The notes below the pieces were generated by a model. That model ran no database searches and had not been told where the DNA came from. It saw only the letters and a list, made by a program, of their open reading frames with translations. A stretch of DNA of 64,000 nt from Serratia inhibens (GTDB lineage Bacteria; Pseudomonadota; Gammaproteobacteria; Enterobacterales; Enterobacteriaceae), in NCBI RefSeq assembly GCF_003591175.1, contig NZ_QYYG01000007.1, forward strand, positions 62,001-126,000. Direction: 5' to 3'. Positions 25,556 through 34,316 of the stretch are shown here, one piece after another (position 1 is the stretch's first letter; every line of letters begins with the position of its first letter). Position numbers and translations under genes: made by a program.

Positions 25556-26965
25556 ATGAAAAAACTGAGTTATTTGGCTGTCACTACAGGGCTCCTCATC
25601 TCCACCTCTGCTGCGGCGGCTGGCGCCGACAGCAGTATCGAAGCACGTCTGAATGCGCTGGAACAACGGCTGCAACAGGCTGAACAACGCGCCACCCAGG
25701 CCGAAACGCGCGCTACGGCAGCAGAGCGTCACGCGCAACAGCTGGAACAGCGTACCGCCAACACCGAGCGGCAAACCGTACAGGTTGCGCAGCGTACCGC
25801 GACGCTGGAAACCCAGACCGCACCGGCTGCCAGCCTGAAGTTGAACGGTTTTAATGATCTGAAACTGTATGGCGACGTCGAATTCAACCTCGACGGCGCC
25901 AGCCGCAGCGGCCAGCTCACCTCGTTGAAAACCAGCAACAACAAGGACTGGAAGCCCGGCAACAAAGAGCGCTGGGATATCAACGGTCGTATTCTGGTCG
26001 GCGTGGACGGTTACCGTCGCAACCAGGACGGCAACTTCTCCGGTTTCAGCGTACAACCGCTGGCGGATATGACCGGTAAAATGAACCTCGATGATGCCGC
26101 CTTCTTCTTCGGCAACGAAAAGAACTGGCAGACCAAAATCGGGCGTTTTGAAGCCTACGACATGTTCCCGCTCAATCAGGACACCTTCATCCAATATTCC
26201 GGCAATACCGCCAACGATCTGTATGCCGACGGCTTCGGCTATATCTACATGATGAAAGAAGGCCGTGGCCGCAGCAGCAGCGGCGGTAACCTGATGCTGA
26301 GCAAATACGCCGGCGACTTCTACTTTGAGCTCAATACGCTGGTGGAGGATGGCACCTCACTGTTCCAGGACAACGCCTACCACGGTAACAACCTGGATAA
26401 TAAGAAAAACGTGGCCTATCTGCGGCCGGTTATCGCCTGGAAGAAAGACCAGCTCAGCGCGGCAGTGGCGATGGAAAGCAACGTGGTCAACAATGCCTAT
26501 GGTTATCAGGACAATCAGGGGAAATTCGTCGACCAGTCCAAACGCAACGGCTATGGCATGACCCTGAGCTGGAACAACACCGCCGCCAATCCGGACAACG
26601 GCGTGGTCGCCAACCTGAGCACCGCCTATCTGGACGCTTCGGGCGAGCAGGATTTGACCGCCGGCGTCAACGTGCTGTGGCGTCGCTTCGAAGTGGGGTA
26701 TATCTACGCCCACAACAATATCAAAGAGTTTAATACTGCCGGAATGGCGGCCGACATCAATAACCCGCTCAGTGAACCGGGCAAGTATGACATTCACACT
26801 ATCCATACTTCGTATCAGATTCCTAACATCATGAATATGAAGAACTTCAATTTGTACCTCGGGGCTTACGTCTCAATGCTGGAAGCCAATGCCGATAACA
26901 AAATAGCCAACGCCAATAACGATCAGCGCTACGGCGTGCGCGCCAGATTCAAGTACTTCTTCTGA
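25556..26965 (+). CDS. scrY: Sucrose-specific outer-membrane porin
   Basis: 469 residues. A signal peptide (cut after AAAAG, about residue 23) is followed by a heptad-rich coiled coil (about 25-92, many Gln, Arg, Ala and Glu), then an 18-strand sugar-porin barrel ending FKYFF. This layout is that of ScrY, related to maltoporin LamB, which speeds sucrose diffusion across the outer membrane. It is the first gene of scrYAB with an ScrR-like operator upstream. A strong hairpin with a T run sits before scrA, which would favour higher porin expression. Confidence 0.93.
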   Translation: MKKLSYLAVTTGLLISTSAAAAGADSSIEARLNALEQRLQQAEQRATQAETRATAAERHAQQLEQRTANTERQTVQVAQRTATLETQTAPAASLKLNGFNDLKLYGDVEFNLDGASRSGQLTSLKTSNNKDWKPGNKERWDINGRILVGVDGYRRNQDGNFSGFSVQPLADMTGKMNLDDAAFFFGNEKNWQTKIGRFEAYDMFPLNQDTFIQYSGNTANDLYADGFGYIYMMKEGRGRSSSGGNLMLSKYAGDFYFELNTLVEDGTSLFQDNAYHGNNLDNKKNVAYLRPVIAWKKDQLSAAVAMESNVVNNAYGYQDNQGKFVDQSKRNGYGMTLSWNNTAANPDNGVVANLSTAYLDASGEQDLTAGVNVLWRRFEVGYIYAHNNIKEFNTAGMAADINNPLSEPGKYDIHTIHTSYQIPNIMNMKNFNLYLGAYVSMLEANADNKIANANNDQRYGVRARFKYFF

Positions 26966-26985
26966 CGCAGGCTGGTGACTAATTT

Positions 26986-27013
26986 CCGCCGCGGAAAGCC
27001 GCGGCGGCGTTTT
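26986..27013 (+). terminator. Intercistronic hairpin/partial terminator between scrY and scrA
   Basis: A 9-bp perfect stem (CCGCCGCGG / CCGCGGCGG, loop AAAG) followed by CGTTTTG lies 21 bases after scrY and before scrA on the same strand. It probably works as a partial terminator or mRNA 3'-end stabiliser. Confidence 0.65.
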
Positions 27014-27033
27014 GATTTATTAAGGGAGAGAAC

Positions 27034-28404
27034 ATGGACATTACCGCAACTGCCAACGCGCTGTTGCCGCTGCTCGGCGGCAAAGAGAACATCGCCAGCG
27101 CCGCCCACTGCGCCACCCGTCTGCGGCTGGTACTGGTGGATGACAGCAAGGTGGACAAGGCCGCGATTGGCAAGCTTGACGGGGTAAAGGGCTGCTTCAG
27201 CAACGCCGGGCAGATCCAGGTGATTTTCGGCACCGGGCTGGTCAACAAGGTGCATGCGGAATTTATCAAGGCGGCGGGCGTCAGCGAATCCAGCAAGTCT
27301 GAAGCCGCCGACATCGCGGCGAAAAAACTCAACCCACTGCAACGCATCGCCCGTTTGCTGTCGAACATCTTTGTACCGATCATTCCGGCTATCGTCGCCT
27401 CCGGCCTGCTGATGGGCCTGCTCGGCATGGTGAAAACCTACGGCTGGGCCGACGCCAACAGCGCGCTGTTCGTGATGCTGGACATGTTCAGCTCGGCGGC
27501 GTTTATCATCTTGCCTATCCTGATCGGCTTCACCGCCGCGCGCGAATTCGGCGGCAACCCTTATCTGGGCGCCACGCTGGGCGGCATTCTGACCCACCCC
27601 GCGCTGACCAACGCCTGGGGCGTCGCCGGCGGTTTCCACACCATGAATTTCTTCGGGCTCGAGATCGCCATGATCGGCTATCAGGGTACGGTGTTCCCGG
27701 TGCTGCTGACGGTGTGGTTTATGAGCGTGCTGGAAAAACAGCTGCGCAGAGTGATCCCCAACGCGCTGGACCTGATCCTGACGCCATTCCTGACGGTGGT
27801 CATCTCCGGCTTCGTCGCCATGCTGTTTATCGGCCCCGCCGGGCGCGCATTGGGTGACGGCATCTCCTTCGTGCTCAGCACGCTGATTGCCCACGCAGGC
27901 TGGTTCGCCGGATTCCTGTTCGGCGGCCTGTATTCCGCCATCGTCATCACCGGCATTCACCACAGCTTCCACGCCGTCGAAGCCGGGCTGCTCGGCAACC
28001 CGAAAATCGGCGTTAACTTCCTGCTGCCAATCTGGTCGATGGCCAATATCGCTCAGGGCGGCGCTTGCCTGGCGGTGTATTTCAAAACCCGCGACGCCAA
28101 GATTAAAGCCATTGCGGTGCCTTCGGCCTTTTCCGCCATGCTCGGCATTACCGAGGCGGCGCTGTTCGGCATCAACCTGCGCTTTGTGAAGCCCTTCCTG
28201 GCGGCACTGGCGGGCGGTGCGCTCGGCGGTGCCTGGGTGGTGGCCAATCACGTCGGCATGAACGCCGTCGGGCTGACGGCGATCCCGGGGCTGGCGATCG
28301 TGCAGGCCAACTCGCTGTTGAGCTATATCATTGGTCTGGTTATCGCCTTCGGCAGCGCCTTTACGCTCTCGCTGCTGCTGAAATACAAAACGGACAGTGA
28401 ATGA
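27034..28404 (+). CDS. scrA: Sucrose PTS permease, EIIBC component
   Basis: 456 residues. The EIIB domain is at the N-terminus with the phosphorylated Cys26 in SAAHCATRLRL. The EIIC domain follows with about ten membrane segments and sugar-permease motifs (HPALTNAWG; ITGIHHSFHAVEAG). The permease takes up sucrose as sucrose 6-phosphate. It has no EIIA domain, as is usual for ScrA, which borrows the glucose EIIA (Crr). It overlaps scrB by 4 nt. A good ribosome binding site (AAGGGAGAG) precedes the ATG. Confidence 0.95.
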   Translation: MDITATANALLPLLGGKENIASAAHCATRLRLVLVDDSKVDKAAIGKLDGVKGCFSNAGQIQVIFGTGLVNKVHAEFIKAAGVSESSKSEAADIAAKKLNPLQRIARLLSNIFVPIIPAIVASGLLMGLLGMVKTYGWADANSALFVMLDMFSSAAFIILPILIGFTAAREFGGNPYLGATLGGILTHPALTNAWGVAGGFHTMNFFGLEIAMIGYQGTVFPVLLTVWFMSVLEKQLRRVIPNALDLILTPFLTVVISGFVAMLFIGPAGRALGDGISFVLSTLIAHAGWFAGFLFGGLYSAIVITGIHHSFHAVEAGLLGNPKIGVNFLLPIWSMANIAQGGACLAVYFKTRDAKIKAIAVPSAFSAMLGITEAALFGINLRFVKPFLAALAGGALGGAWVVANHVGMNAVGLTAIPGLAIVQANSLLSYIIGLVIAFGSAFTLSLLLKYKTDSE

Positions 28405-29813
28405 TGGAAGAACTGAATTTGATGAAACAGGCCGTTCAGGCGTTGATGGACGGCATGCCGCTGGCGCTGCGCGATCCTCACCGGCCGGCATGGCACCTGG
28501 CCCCCAGCGTCGGCCTGCTGAACGACCCCAACGGGTTTATTCAGCATAAGGGGGTTTATCACCTGTTCTATCAATGGAACCCGCTGGGTTGCGACCACCG
28601 CAACAAATGCTGGGGCCATTGGCAATCGACGGATCTGTTGAACTGGCAGCATCAGCCGGTGGCGCTGGTGCCCGGTGCTTGTTACGACAGCCACGGCTGT
28701 TACTCAGGCTCGGCGGTGGTGGCAGACGGCAAAATCATGCTGGCGTATACCGGCAACGTAAAATACCCCGACGGCTCTCGCACCGCGTACCAGTGCCTGG
28801 CGCTGGAAAATGAGCTGGGCGGGTATGACAAGCTCGGCCCGGTGCTGCCGCTGCCGGAAGGCTACAGCGGCCACGTGCGCGATCCCAAGGTTTGGCGCCA
28901 TCAAGACAGCTGGTACATGGTGCTCGGTGCCCGTGATCTGCAGGATCGCGGCAAGGTGCTGTTGCTGCGCTCCACCGATCTGCGCAGTTGGCAGCTGTTG
29001 GGGGAAATTGCCGGCACACAGCTGAACGGCATGGGCGATTTCGGCTATATGTGGGAATGCCCGGATCTGTTCACGCTGGCAGGTACCGAGGTGTTGATTT
29101 GTTGCCCGCAGGGGCTGGCGGCACAGGCTGAGCGTTATCTCAACGTTTACCAGGCGGGCTATCTGACCGGCAAGCTGGATTATCGGCAGGCGAGCTTTGA
29201 ACATGGCGAATTCCACGAGCTGGACGCGGGGTTCGAATTCTATGCGCCGCAAACCACGCTGGCCGAAGACGGCCGCCGTCTGCTAGTCGGCTGGATGGGC
29301 GTACCTGAACAGGACGAAACCTGCCACCCGACGTTGCAATACGGTTGGATCCACACCATGACCTGCCCGCGCGAGCTGTCGTTGCACAACGGCAAGCTTT
29401 ACCAACAACCGGCGCGCGAACTGCAACGGTTGCGCGGCGAGGGCAGCCAATGGCAGGGAATAGCGGATAACGCGCCGGGCTGGCCGGTCGACAGTGCCGA
29501 AGTGCTGTTGACGCCCAACGGCCCTTTCAGCGCCGACTTTGGCGATGCGATGACGCTGAGCTGGGACGGCGCCTTGCTGCGTCTGACGCGCAACAACCTG
29601 TGCACTGGGCAGCCTGAACACCGTTACTGGCGTGGTGAGGTCACCCATCTGCAAATGCTGTTCGACAGCTCCAGCGTGGAGATTTTTATCAACCACGGCG
29701 AAGGGGTCATGAGTTCACGCTACTTCCCTGGCCCGCAGCCGCTGCTGCGTTTAAACGGCGAGACGCAGCTTGCGCTGGAGCACTGGCCGCTGACGCCATG
29801 CATGCTAGAATGA
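28401..29813 (+). CDS. scrB: Sucrose-6-phosphate hydrolase (GH32)
   Basis: 470 residues. The GH32 invertase signatures are visible: NDPNG (41-45, nucleophile Asp42), the RDP motif in GHVRDPKVW, and the EC motif in MWECPDLF (acid/base Glu). The C-terminal beta-sandwich holds FDSSSVEIFINHGEGVMSSRYFP. It splits sucrose 6-phosphate into glucose 6-phosphate and fructose. The start overlaps the scrA stop (ATGA), so the two are translationally coupled. The scrR gene follows after 21 bases. Confidence 0.95.
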   Translation: MMEELNLMKQAVQALMDGMPLALRDPHRPAWHLAPSVGLLNDPNGFIQHKGVYHLFYQWNPLGCDHRNKCWGHWQSTDLLNWQHQPVALVPGACYDSHGCYSGSAVVADGKIMLAYTGNVKYPDGSRTAYQCLALENELGGYDKLGPVLPLPEGYSGHVRDPKVWRHQDSWYMVLGARDLQDRGKVLLLRSTDLRSWQLLGEIAGTQLNGMGDFGYMWECPDLFTLAGTEVLICCPQGLAAQAERYLNVYQAGYLTGKLDYRQASFEHGEFHELDAGFEFYAPQTTLAEDGRRLLVGWMGVPEQDETCHPTLQYGWIHTMTCPRELSLHNGKLYQQPARELQRLRGEGSQWQGIADNAPGWPVDSAEVLLTPNGPFSADFGDAMTLSWDGALLRLTRNNLCTGQPEHRYWRGEVTHLQMLFDSSSVEIFINHGEGVMSSRYFPGPQPLLRLNGETQLALEHWPLTPCMLE

Positions 29814-29834
29814 CGCATCTTCCGATGAACTCAG

Positions 29835-30878
29835 ATGCCGTCAGTGAAAAAAAACAAACGCATAACCATCAGTGATATTGCCGCACTGGCCGGCGTGTCG
29901 AAATCGACCGCCAGCCTGGTGCTTAACGGACGCAGCAAAGAATACCGGGTGTCCGACGACACCCGTGACCGTATTCTGGCGCTGGCCGGCGAGCACCACT
30001 ATCAGCCCAGCTTCCATGCACGTTCGCTGCGATCTTCCCGCAGCCATACCCTGGGGCTGGTGGTGCCGGAAATGACCAACTACGGTTTTGCCGTGATTTC
30101 ACGCGAGCTGGAAACCCTGTGCCGCGAGGCGGGTTTGCAGTTGCTGATCGCCTGCTCCGATGAAAACCCGGCGCAGGAAATGATGGCGGTCAACAGCCTG
30201 GTGCAACGCCAGGTCGACGGCCTGATTGTTGCCTCCAGCCAGCTCAGCGATGTGGAATACCAAAAGATCAACGCCGGCCTGCCGGTGGTGCAGATGGACC
30301 GCCTGATCACCGGCTCCGCGCTGCCGCTGGTGATCACCGACTCACTGACCTCGACCGCCACGCTGGTGGAGAACGTCGCGCGCCAGCATCCGGACGAATT
30401 CTATTTCCTCGGCGGCCAGCCGCGCATCTCGCCAACGCGCGATCGGTTGGCCGGTTTTCAGCTCGGCCTTGAACGCGCCGGGGTGACCTGTAAACCGGAG
30501 TGGATCATCAACGGCAACTACCACCCCAGCTCCGGCTACGAGATGTTCGCCCAGCTTTGCGCACAGCTTGGCCGGCCGCCGAAAGCGCTGTTTACCGCCG
30601 CCTGCGGCCTGCTGGAAGGGGTGCTGCGCTACCTGAATCAGCACCAGTTGATGGAAAGCGACCTGCACCTTTGCAGCTTCGACGACCACTACCTGTTCGA
30701 TGGCCTGACGCTGAAAATCGACACCGTAGCCCAGGATTGCCGCGCCCTGGCCCAGCACAGTTTCGACATGGTCAGCCAGCTTATCGACGAACAGCCGCTG
30801 GCGCAGAATACGTTATATCTGCCGGGCAGCATCCACTGGCGTCACCCCGGTTCGAAGGCCCTGCTCGGCCAGCCATAA
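29835..30878 (+). CDS. scrR: Sucrose operon repressor, LacI family
   Basis: 347 residues. The LacI-type DNA-binding headpiece ([23 protein letters not shown], about 11-33) and hinge helix precede a periplasmic-binding-protein-like core with two lobes. ScrR represses scrK and scrYAB and is released by fructose or fructose 1-phosphate in known systems. The close sequence match of the dyads before scrK and scrY supports this role here. It is last in the scrYABR series and may be read partly with it. Confidence 0.93.
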   Translation: MPSVKKNKRITISDIAALAGVSKSTASLVLNGRSKEYRVSDDTRDRILALAGEHHYQPSFHARSLRSSRSHTLGLVVPEMTNYGFAVISRELETLCREAGLQLLIACSDENPAQEMMAVNSLVQRQVDGLIVASSQLSDVEYQKINAGLPVVQMDRLITGSALPLVITDSLTSTATLVENVARQHPDEFYFLGGQPRISPTRDRLAGFQLGLERAGVTCKPEWIINGNYHPSSGYEMFAQLCAQLGRPPKALFTAACGLLEGVLRYLNQHQLMESDLHLCSFDDHYLFDGLTLKIDTVAQDCRALAQHSFDMVSQLIDEQPLAQNTLYLPGSIHWRHPGSKALLGQP

Positions 30879-30908
30879 ATTCAGGTTTTCCCGATTAAGG
30901 AACCCATC

Positions 30909-31727
30909 ATGAGTCGTGAGATTAACAAAGATACCCAGCTGTGCATGTCGCTGGCCGGCCGCCCTGGCAACTTCGGTACCCGCTTCCATAACTATCTGTA
31001 CCAGGAGCTGGATCTGAACTTTATCTATAAGGCATTCACCACCCAGGATATTCAGGCGGCGGTGGGCGGCGTGCGCGCTCTGGGTATTCGCGGTTGTGCG
31101 GTTTCCATGCCGTTCAAAGAGAGCTGCATTCCCTTTCTCGATGAGTTGGATGCTTCCGCCACGGCTATTGAATCGGTCAATACCATCGTCAATGACGAGG
31201 GGTTCCTGCGGGCCTATAACACCGACTATATCGCCATCGCCAAACTGCTGGCGCAGCATCGGATCCCGGCGGAAACCACTTTCGCCCTGCGCGGCAGCGG
31301 CGGCATGGCAAAGGCGGTGGTCGCCGCCCTGCGCGACGCCGGTTTCAAACGGGGTCATATCATCGCCCGCAACCCGGCGGCAGGCCAGGCGCTGGCTAGT
31401 ACCTACGGTTATCAGTGGCTGGCGGAAATCGGTGATTTAACCGTGGATATGCTGATCAACGTAACGCCCATCGGCATGGCCGGTGGCGCAGAGGCGGAAC
31501 AGCTGGCCTTTGCCCCGGCAACCATCGAAGCGGCGAAAATCGTCTTCGACGTGGTGGCGCTGCCGGCGGAAACCCCGCTGATTCGCAACGCACGCGAGCA
31601 AGGCAAACGGGTGATCACCGGTGCGGAAGTGATTGCATTGCAGGCGCTGGAGCAGTTCGTGCTCTATACCGGCGTGCGCCCTACCGATGAGCAGATCGCC
31701 CGCGCTGCGGCGCATGCTCGCGGCTGA
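30909..31727 (+). CDS. Shikimate 5-dehydrogenase-like protein
   Basis: 272 residues with the AroE fold. SMPFKE (Lys70) and YNTDY (Asp106) are the catalytic pair of shikimate dehydrogenases, and LRGSGGMAKAVVAAL is the dinucleotide-binding glycine turn. It is not the housekeeping aroE. It belongs with the shikimate-dehydrogenase-like paralogues, whose substrates are less clear. It lies 30 bases after scrR in the same direction with its own ribosome binding site, so read-through from the sucrose genes is possible though no metabolic link is evident. Confidence 0.82.
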   Translation: MSREINKDTQLCMSLAGRPGNFGTRFHNYLYQELDLNFIYKAFTTQDIQAAVGGVRALGIRGCAVSMPFKESCIPFLDELDASATAIESVNTIVNDEGFLRAYNTDYIAIAKLLAQHRIPAETTFALRGSGGMAKAVVAALRDAGFKRGHIIARNPAAGQALASTYGYQWLAEIGDLTVDMLINVTPIGMAGGAEAEQLAFAPATIEAAKIVFDVVALPAETPLIRNAREQGKRVITGAEVIALQALEQFVLYTGVRPTDEQIARAAAHARG

Positions 31728-31735
31728 AGGGTGAT

Positions 31736-31776
31736 GAACGTTAGGGGCTGAGCAGGTGAGCCAGCTCTTAACGTTC
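31736..31776. terminator. Long hairpin between the AroE-like gene and parE toxin gene
   Basis: A 15-bp stem (GAACGTTAGGGGCTG / CAGCTCTTAACGTTC, two G-U pairs) with an 11-nt loop between convergent genes. No long T run; likely a bidirectional terminator. Confidence 0.5.
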
Positions 31777-32069
31777 TAACGATAAGCCAGCAAACGCAAA
31801 ATATTCCTCGCACCGTGGAATATTCGCTCGATCCTGACATTGCACTGTACCGCGGTGAAAACAATAAGATATTTACCATAGGCGCTGATCCTGACATCTC
31901 GACCAAGTTCAGGACGCTTTTGATAGGCTTCCGGTGACTCGCCGATACGCTGGCATTGGTTGTATAGCTCAGAAATAAAACTCAGCGCACGGGCCGGATT
32001 ATCTTGGGCGATATAGTCACCAATGTTTTCAATATCCCGAATCGCCGCCGGCGATATTGTTAACCCCAT
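31776..32069 (-). CDS. parE: ParE-family toxin (RelE/ParE superfamily)
   Basis: 97 residues, the typical toxin size. It shows the ParE pattern: an N-terminal strand, a helix hairpin (AAIRDIENIGDYIAQDNPARAL) and C-terminal strands (RIERIFHGARNI). Most ParE toxins poison DNA gyrase, but some relatives act as RNases, so the target is inferred. It overlaps the upstream parD antitoxin gene by one base. The gene symbol is shared by convention with topoisomerase IV subunit B, an unrelated protein elsewhere in this window. Confidence 0.85.
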   Translation of the reverse strand: MGLTISPAAIRDIENIGDYIAQDNPARALSFISELYNQCQRIGESPEAYQKRPELGRDVRISAYGKYLIVFTAVQCNVRIERIFHGARNILRLLAYR

Positions 32070-32329
32070 TAGTCACTTCCGTTATTTACCATCCGTTGGT
32101 ATTTAGTCCGTAAGCGCGCAAATGCCTCCTCCGCAGGGACTCCCTCACCACTTTCTATTCCCTGTGCAATAGCCACTCGCAGCTCTTCAATTTTCAGCGC
32201 CCGTTCATGCTCTTCGAGGAGGCGCAGACCCGCCCGTATCACTTCGCTGACGTTACCGTAACGCCCGCTGTCAATTTGCTCATGAACGAACTTTTCAAAA
32301 TGAGGGCTTAAAGCAATGCTGGTTGGCAT
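32069..32329 (-). CDS. parD: ParD-family antitoxin
   Basis: 86 residues: an N-terminal ribbon-helix-helix (TSIALSPHFEKFVHEQIDSG; VSEVIRAGLRLLEEHE) and an acidic disordered tail that would wrap the toxin. It is first in a two-gene operon, and antitoxins of this class repress their own promoter. The AT-rich repeat TAGTTACTATCTATTAGTA at 32350-32370 is a plausible operator. Confidence 0.87.
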   Translation of the reverse strand: MPTSIALSPHFEKFVHEQIDSGRYGNVSEVIRAGLRLLEEHERALKIEELRVAIAQGIESGEGVPAEEAFARLRTKYQRMVNNGSD

Positions 32330-32418
32330 AACCGACTCCGGAAGTAGTGTTAGTTACTATCTATTAGTATTTTCTTTTGCCCATTACAGGTCAAGTCTAT
32401 GTTCAAATTTCAGGCAGT

Positions 32419-32441
32419 AAAAAGGGCGCCTCGGCGCCCTT
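32419..32441 (-). terminator. Rho-independent terminator after exbD
   Basis: A 9-bp stem (AAGGGCGCC / GGCGCCCTT, loop 2 nt); on the minus strand it is followed by TTTTTAC. It ends exbBD. Confidence 0.8.
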
Positions 32442-32466
32442 CTCATCGTTAGCGATATCCGGCCCG

Positions 32467-32889
32467 TTACTTCGCGGCGCCTTCCATCCCTACCAGCCCC
32501 ACTTTCAGGTAGCCGGCTTTACGCAACGTATCCATCACGCTCATCAGCGTTTCGTAGTCCACGGTCTTGTCCGCCTGGAAGAAGATGGTGGTCTCTTTGT
32601 TCGCCTGAGTGCGCTGATCCAGCACCGCCGTCAGTTGATCGGCGTTGACCGCTTGCTCACCCACATACAGCTGCTTATCCGCTTTCACCGACAGGAACAC
32701 CGGTTTTTCCGGGCGCGGCTGCGGTTTGGCTGAAGAAGCGGGGAGATCGACGCGGATATCGACCGTTGCCAGCGGCGCGGCCACCATAAAGATGATCAAC
32801 AGCACCAGCATGACGTCGATAAACGGCGTCACGTTGATTTCATGCAGTTCGCCGCTGTCGTCCAGATCTTCATTTAAGCGCATCGCCAT
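32467..32889 (-). CDS. exbD: TonB energising protein ExbD
   Basis: 140 residues. A single membrane helix near the N-terminus with NVTPFIDVMLVLLIIFMV holds the essential Asp25 for proton use. The C-terminal periplasmic domain contains VFLSVKADKQ and DKTVDYETLM. With ExbB it uses the proton gradient to drive TonB-dependent uptake of iron siderophores, haem and B12. It lies 3 bases after exbB. Confidence 0.95.
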   Translation of the reverse strand: MAMRLNEDLDDSGELHEINVTPFIDVMLVLLIIFMVAAPLATVDIRVDLPASSAKPQPRPEKPVFLSVKADKQLYVGEQAVNADQLTAVLDQRTQANKETTIFFQADKTVDYETLMSVMDTLRKAGYLKVGLVGMEGAAK

Positions 32890-32892
32890 AAC

Positions 32893-33861
32893 TCACCCCA
32901 CCCGCAGTTGGTGTGAATGCTGTGAGCGTTTGGCTTCCGCCGTCGCGGCCAGATCCAGATCGCGGCTCGACAGCAGCAGCACCTGCGCCGCCACGTCGCC
33001 AACCTGAGCGCGATGGCCGCCGATGACGCGGGCGAAGATGTTATAAATCACCACCGCCGGGATCGCGGCAACCAGCCCCAACGCGGTCGCCAGCAGCGCT
33101 TCCGCAATGCCGGGCGCGACGACGGCCAGATTGGTGGTTTGCGAGTGGGCGATGCCGATAAAGCTGTTCATGATGCCCCAAACGGTGCCGAACAGGCCGA
33201 CGAACGGCGAGATAGCGCCAATGGTCGCCAGGAAGCCGTTGCCACGGCCCATGTTGCGGCTGTAGCCCGCTACGCGGCGCTCAAGACGGAAAGCGGTACG
33301 TTCTTTGATGCCGTTGTTGTCGTTGGATTCCGCCGACAGTTCCAGCTCGTTTTGCGCGTCGTTCAACAACACCGCGCTGATGCTTTCTTCGGAGAAACCC
33401 TGCGCCAGTTCGCTGGCTTCATCCAGCGTACGCACATTGGCCAGCGTCAGTTGTTCGCGGCGCAGACGGCGCTTGGCGCGGAACAGTTCGCTGCCTTTGG
33501 AGAACAGAATGGTCCAGGTAACGATAGACGCCAGCACCAGGCCGATCATCACCGTTTTCACGACGATGTCCGCGTGCTGGTACATGCCCCAAACGGACAG
33601 ATCCATGCCGCGGGTTTCCGGCGGTTGGATGGTGGGTTGTGGATTCACCGGAGTGAGGGTTTCAGGCGCAGCAGCAGGCGCGGCGGCCGGTGCAACGCTC
33701 TCGGTCACGGCGGGGTTTGCCGCCGGTGCAGCCTGTGCGCTGCCGGCCAACCCAACCACCAATACCATCGAAGCGAACAGACCACGGCCTAACGCCTTGC
33801 CCCATTGCGCCCGGCCCAGGCCGAACGATCCTTGATTTAAATGCTTGCCAGCCGTTTTCAC
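32893..33861 (-). CDS. exbB: TonB energising protein ExbB with exported N-terminal extension
   Basis: 322 residues from GTG 33861, chosen over TTG 33888 because GGAGG lies 6 bases before it. The segment GLFASMVLVVGLAGSAQA is a signal peptide, followed by an Ala/Pro-rich periplasmic stretch of about 45 residues. The usual ExbB core (DLSVWGMYQHADIVVK, three helices with GLFGTVWGIMNSF) comes after. E. coli ExbB lacks this extension; Serratia ExbB proteins have one. It forms the pentamer around ExbD. A Fur-like site lies upstream, fitting iron control. Confidence 0.93.
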   Translation of the reverse strand: MKTAGKHLNQGSFGLGRAQWGKALGRGLFASMVLVVGLAGSAQAAPAANPAVTESVAPAAAPAAAPETLTPVNPQPTIQPPETRGMDLSVWGMYQHADIVVKTVMIGLVLASIVTWTILFSKGSELFRAKRRLRREQLTLANVRTLDEASELAQGFSEESISAVLLNDAQNELELSAESNDNNGIKERTAFRLERRVAGYSRNMGRGNGFLATIGAISPFVGLFGTVWGIMNSFIGIAHSQTTNLAVVAPGIAEALLATALGLVAAIPAVVIYNIFARVIGGHRAQVGDVAAQVLLLSSRDLDLAATAEAKRSQHSHQLRVG

Positions 33862-33936
33862 GCTGTGCCTCCACCCGTTACCGATCAAAATTGAGGAATA
33901 ATTCAGCGTGCGATCATATCAAACCAATCAGGGATT

Positions 33937-33957
33937 GATAGTAGTTCTCATTATTAT
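33937..33957 (-). promoter_or_regulatory. Candidate Fur box before exbB
   Basis: Read on the minus strand, TAATAATGAGAACTACTATC resembles the 19-bp Fur consensus, with several mismatches. Placement about 80 bases before exbB and the iron role of exbBD support it. Confidence 0.5.
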
Positions 33958-34103
33958 TTACCAAATAGTCGGCAATATTTAAGATCTAACGGCGCCGGAG
34001 CCGCTACATGCGCCCATTCGCTGCCGGTTAGGCCTTTTACTCCCCTTTTAACGGGCTTTTCGTTACTTTTCGCCCACAGAGATGCAACAAATCCGCCCCG
34101 ACA

Positions 34104-34155
34104 GCATTTATGCCTGTAGGCTGCCCGTTTGCCGACAGGCGGGCGGCTTAAATGC
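34104..34155. repeat. Nested hairpin in the exbB-metC intergenic region
   Basis: Outer arms GCATTTA (34104-34110) / TAAATGC (34149-34155) and inner arms GCTGCCCG (34120-34127) / CGGGCGGC (34140-34147) form a strong stem-loop. It resembles a REP-type palindromic element, but a family cannot be named from one copy. Confidence 0.5.
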
Positions 34156-34228
34156 CGTCAGGCAGAATGATGGCGTGCCAGAACGCGCTCTGGCAGAGGA
34201 TTATAGCCGTTTCTATATCTGGAAGTTA

Positions 34229-34244
34229 AAACGTCTGGATGGCT
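34229..34244 (-). promoter_or_regulatory. MetJ operator (tandem met boxes) before metC
   Basis: On the minus strand, AGCCATCC-AGACGTTT forms two adjacent 8-bp met boxes (consensus AGACGTCT), the second with 7 of 8 matches. It matches the metC operator arrangement of E. coli, about 75 bases before the start codon, so MetJ with S-adenosylmethionine should repress metC. Confidence 0.7.
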
Positions 34245-34316
34245 ATTATATGTCATGCTAACCTAAGGGCTATCGCAAAATGCCAGTGAATAGCCAGTAA
34301 AAGTGAGCCCATTCCC

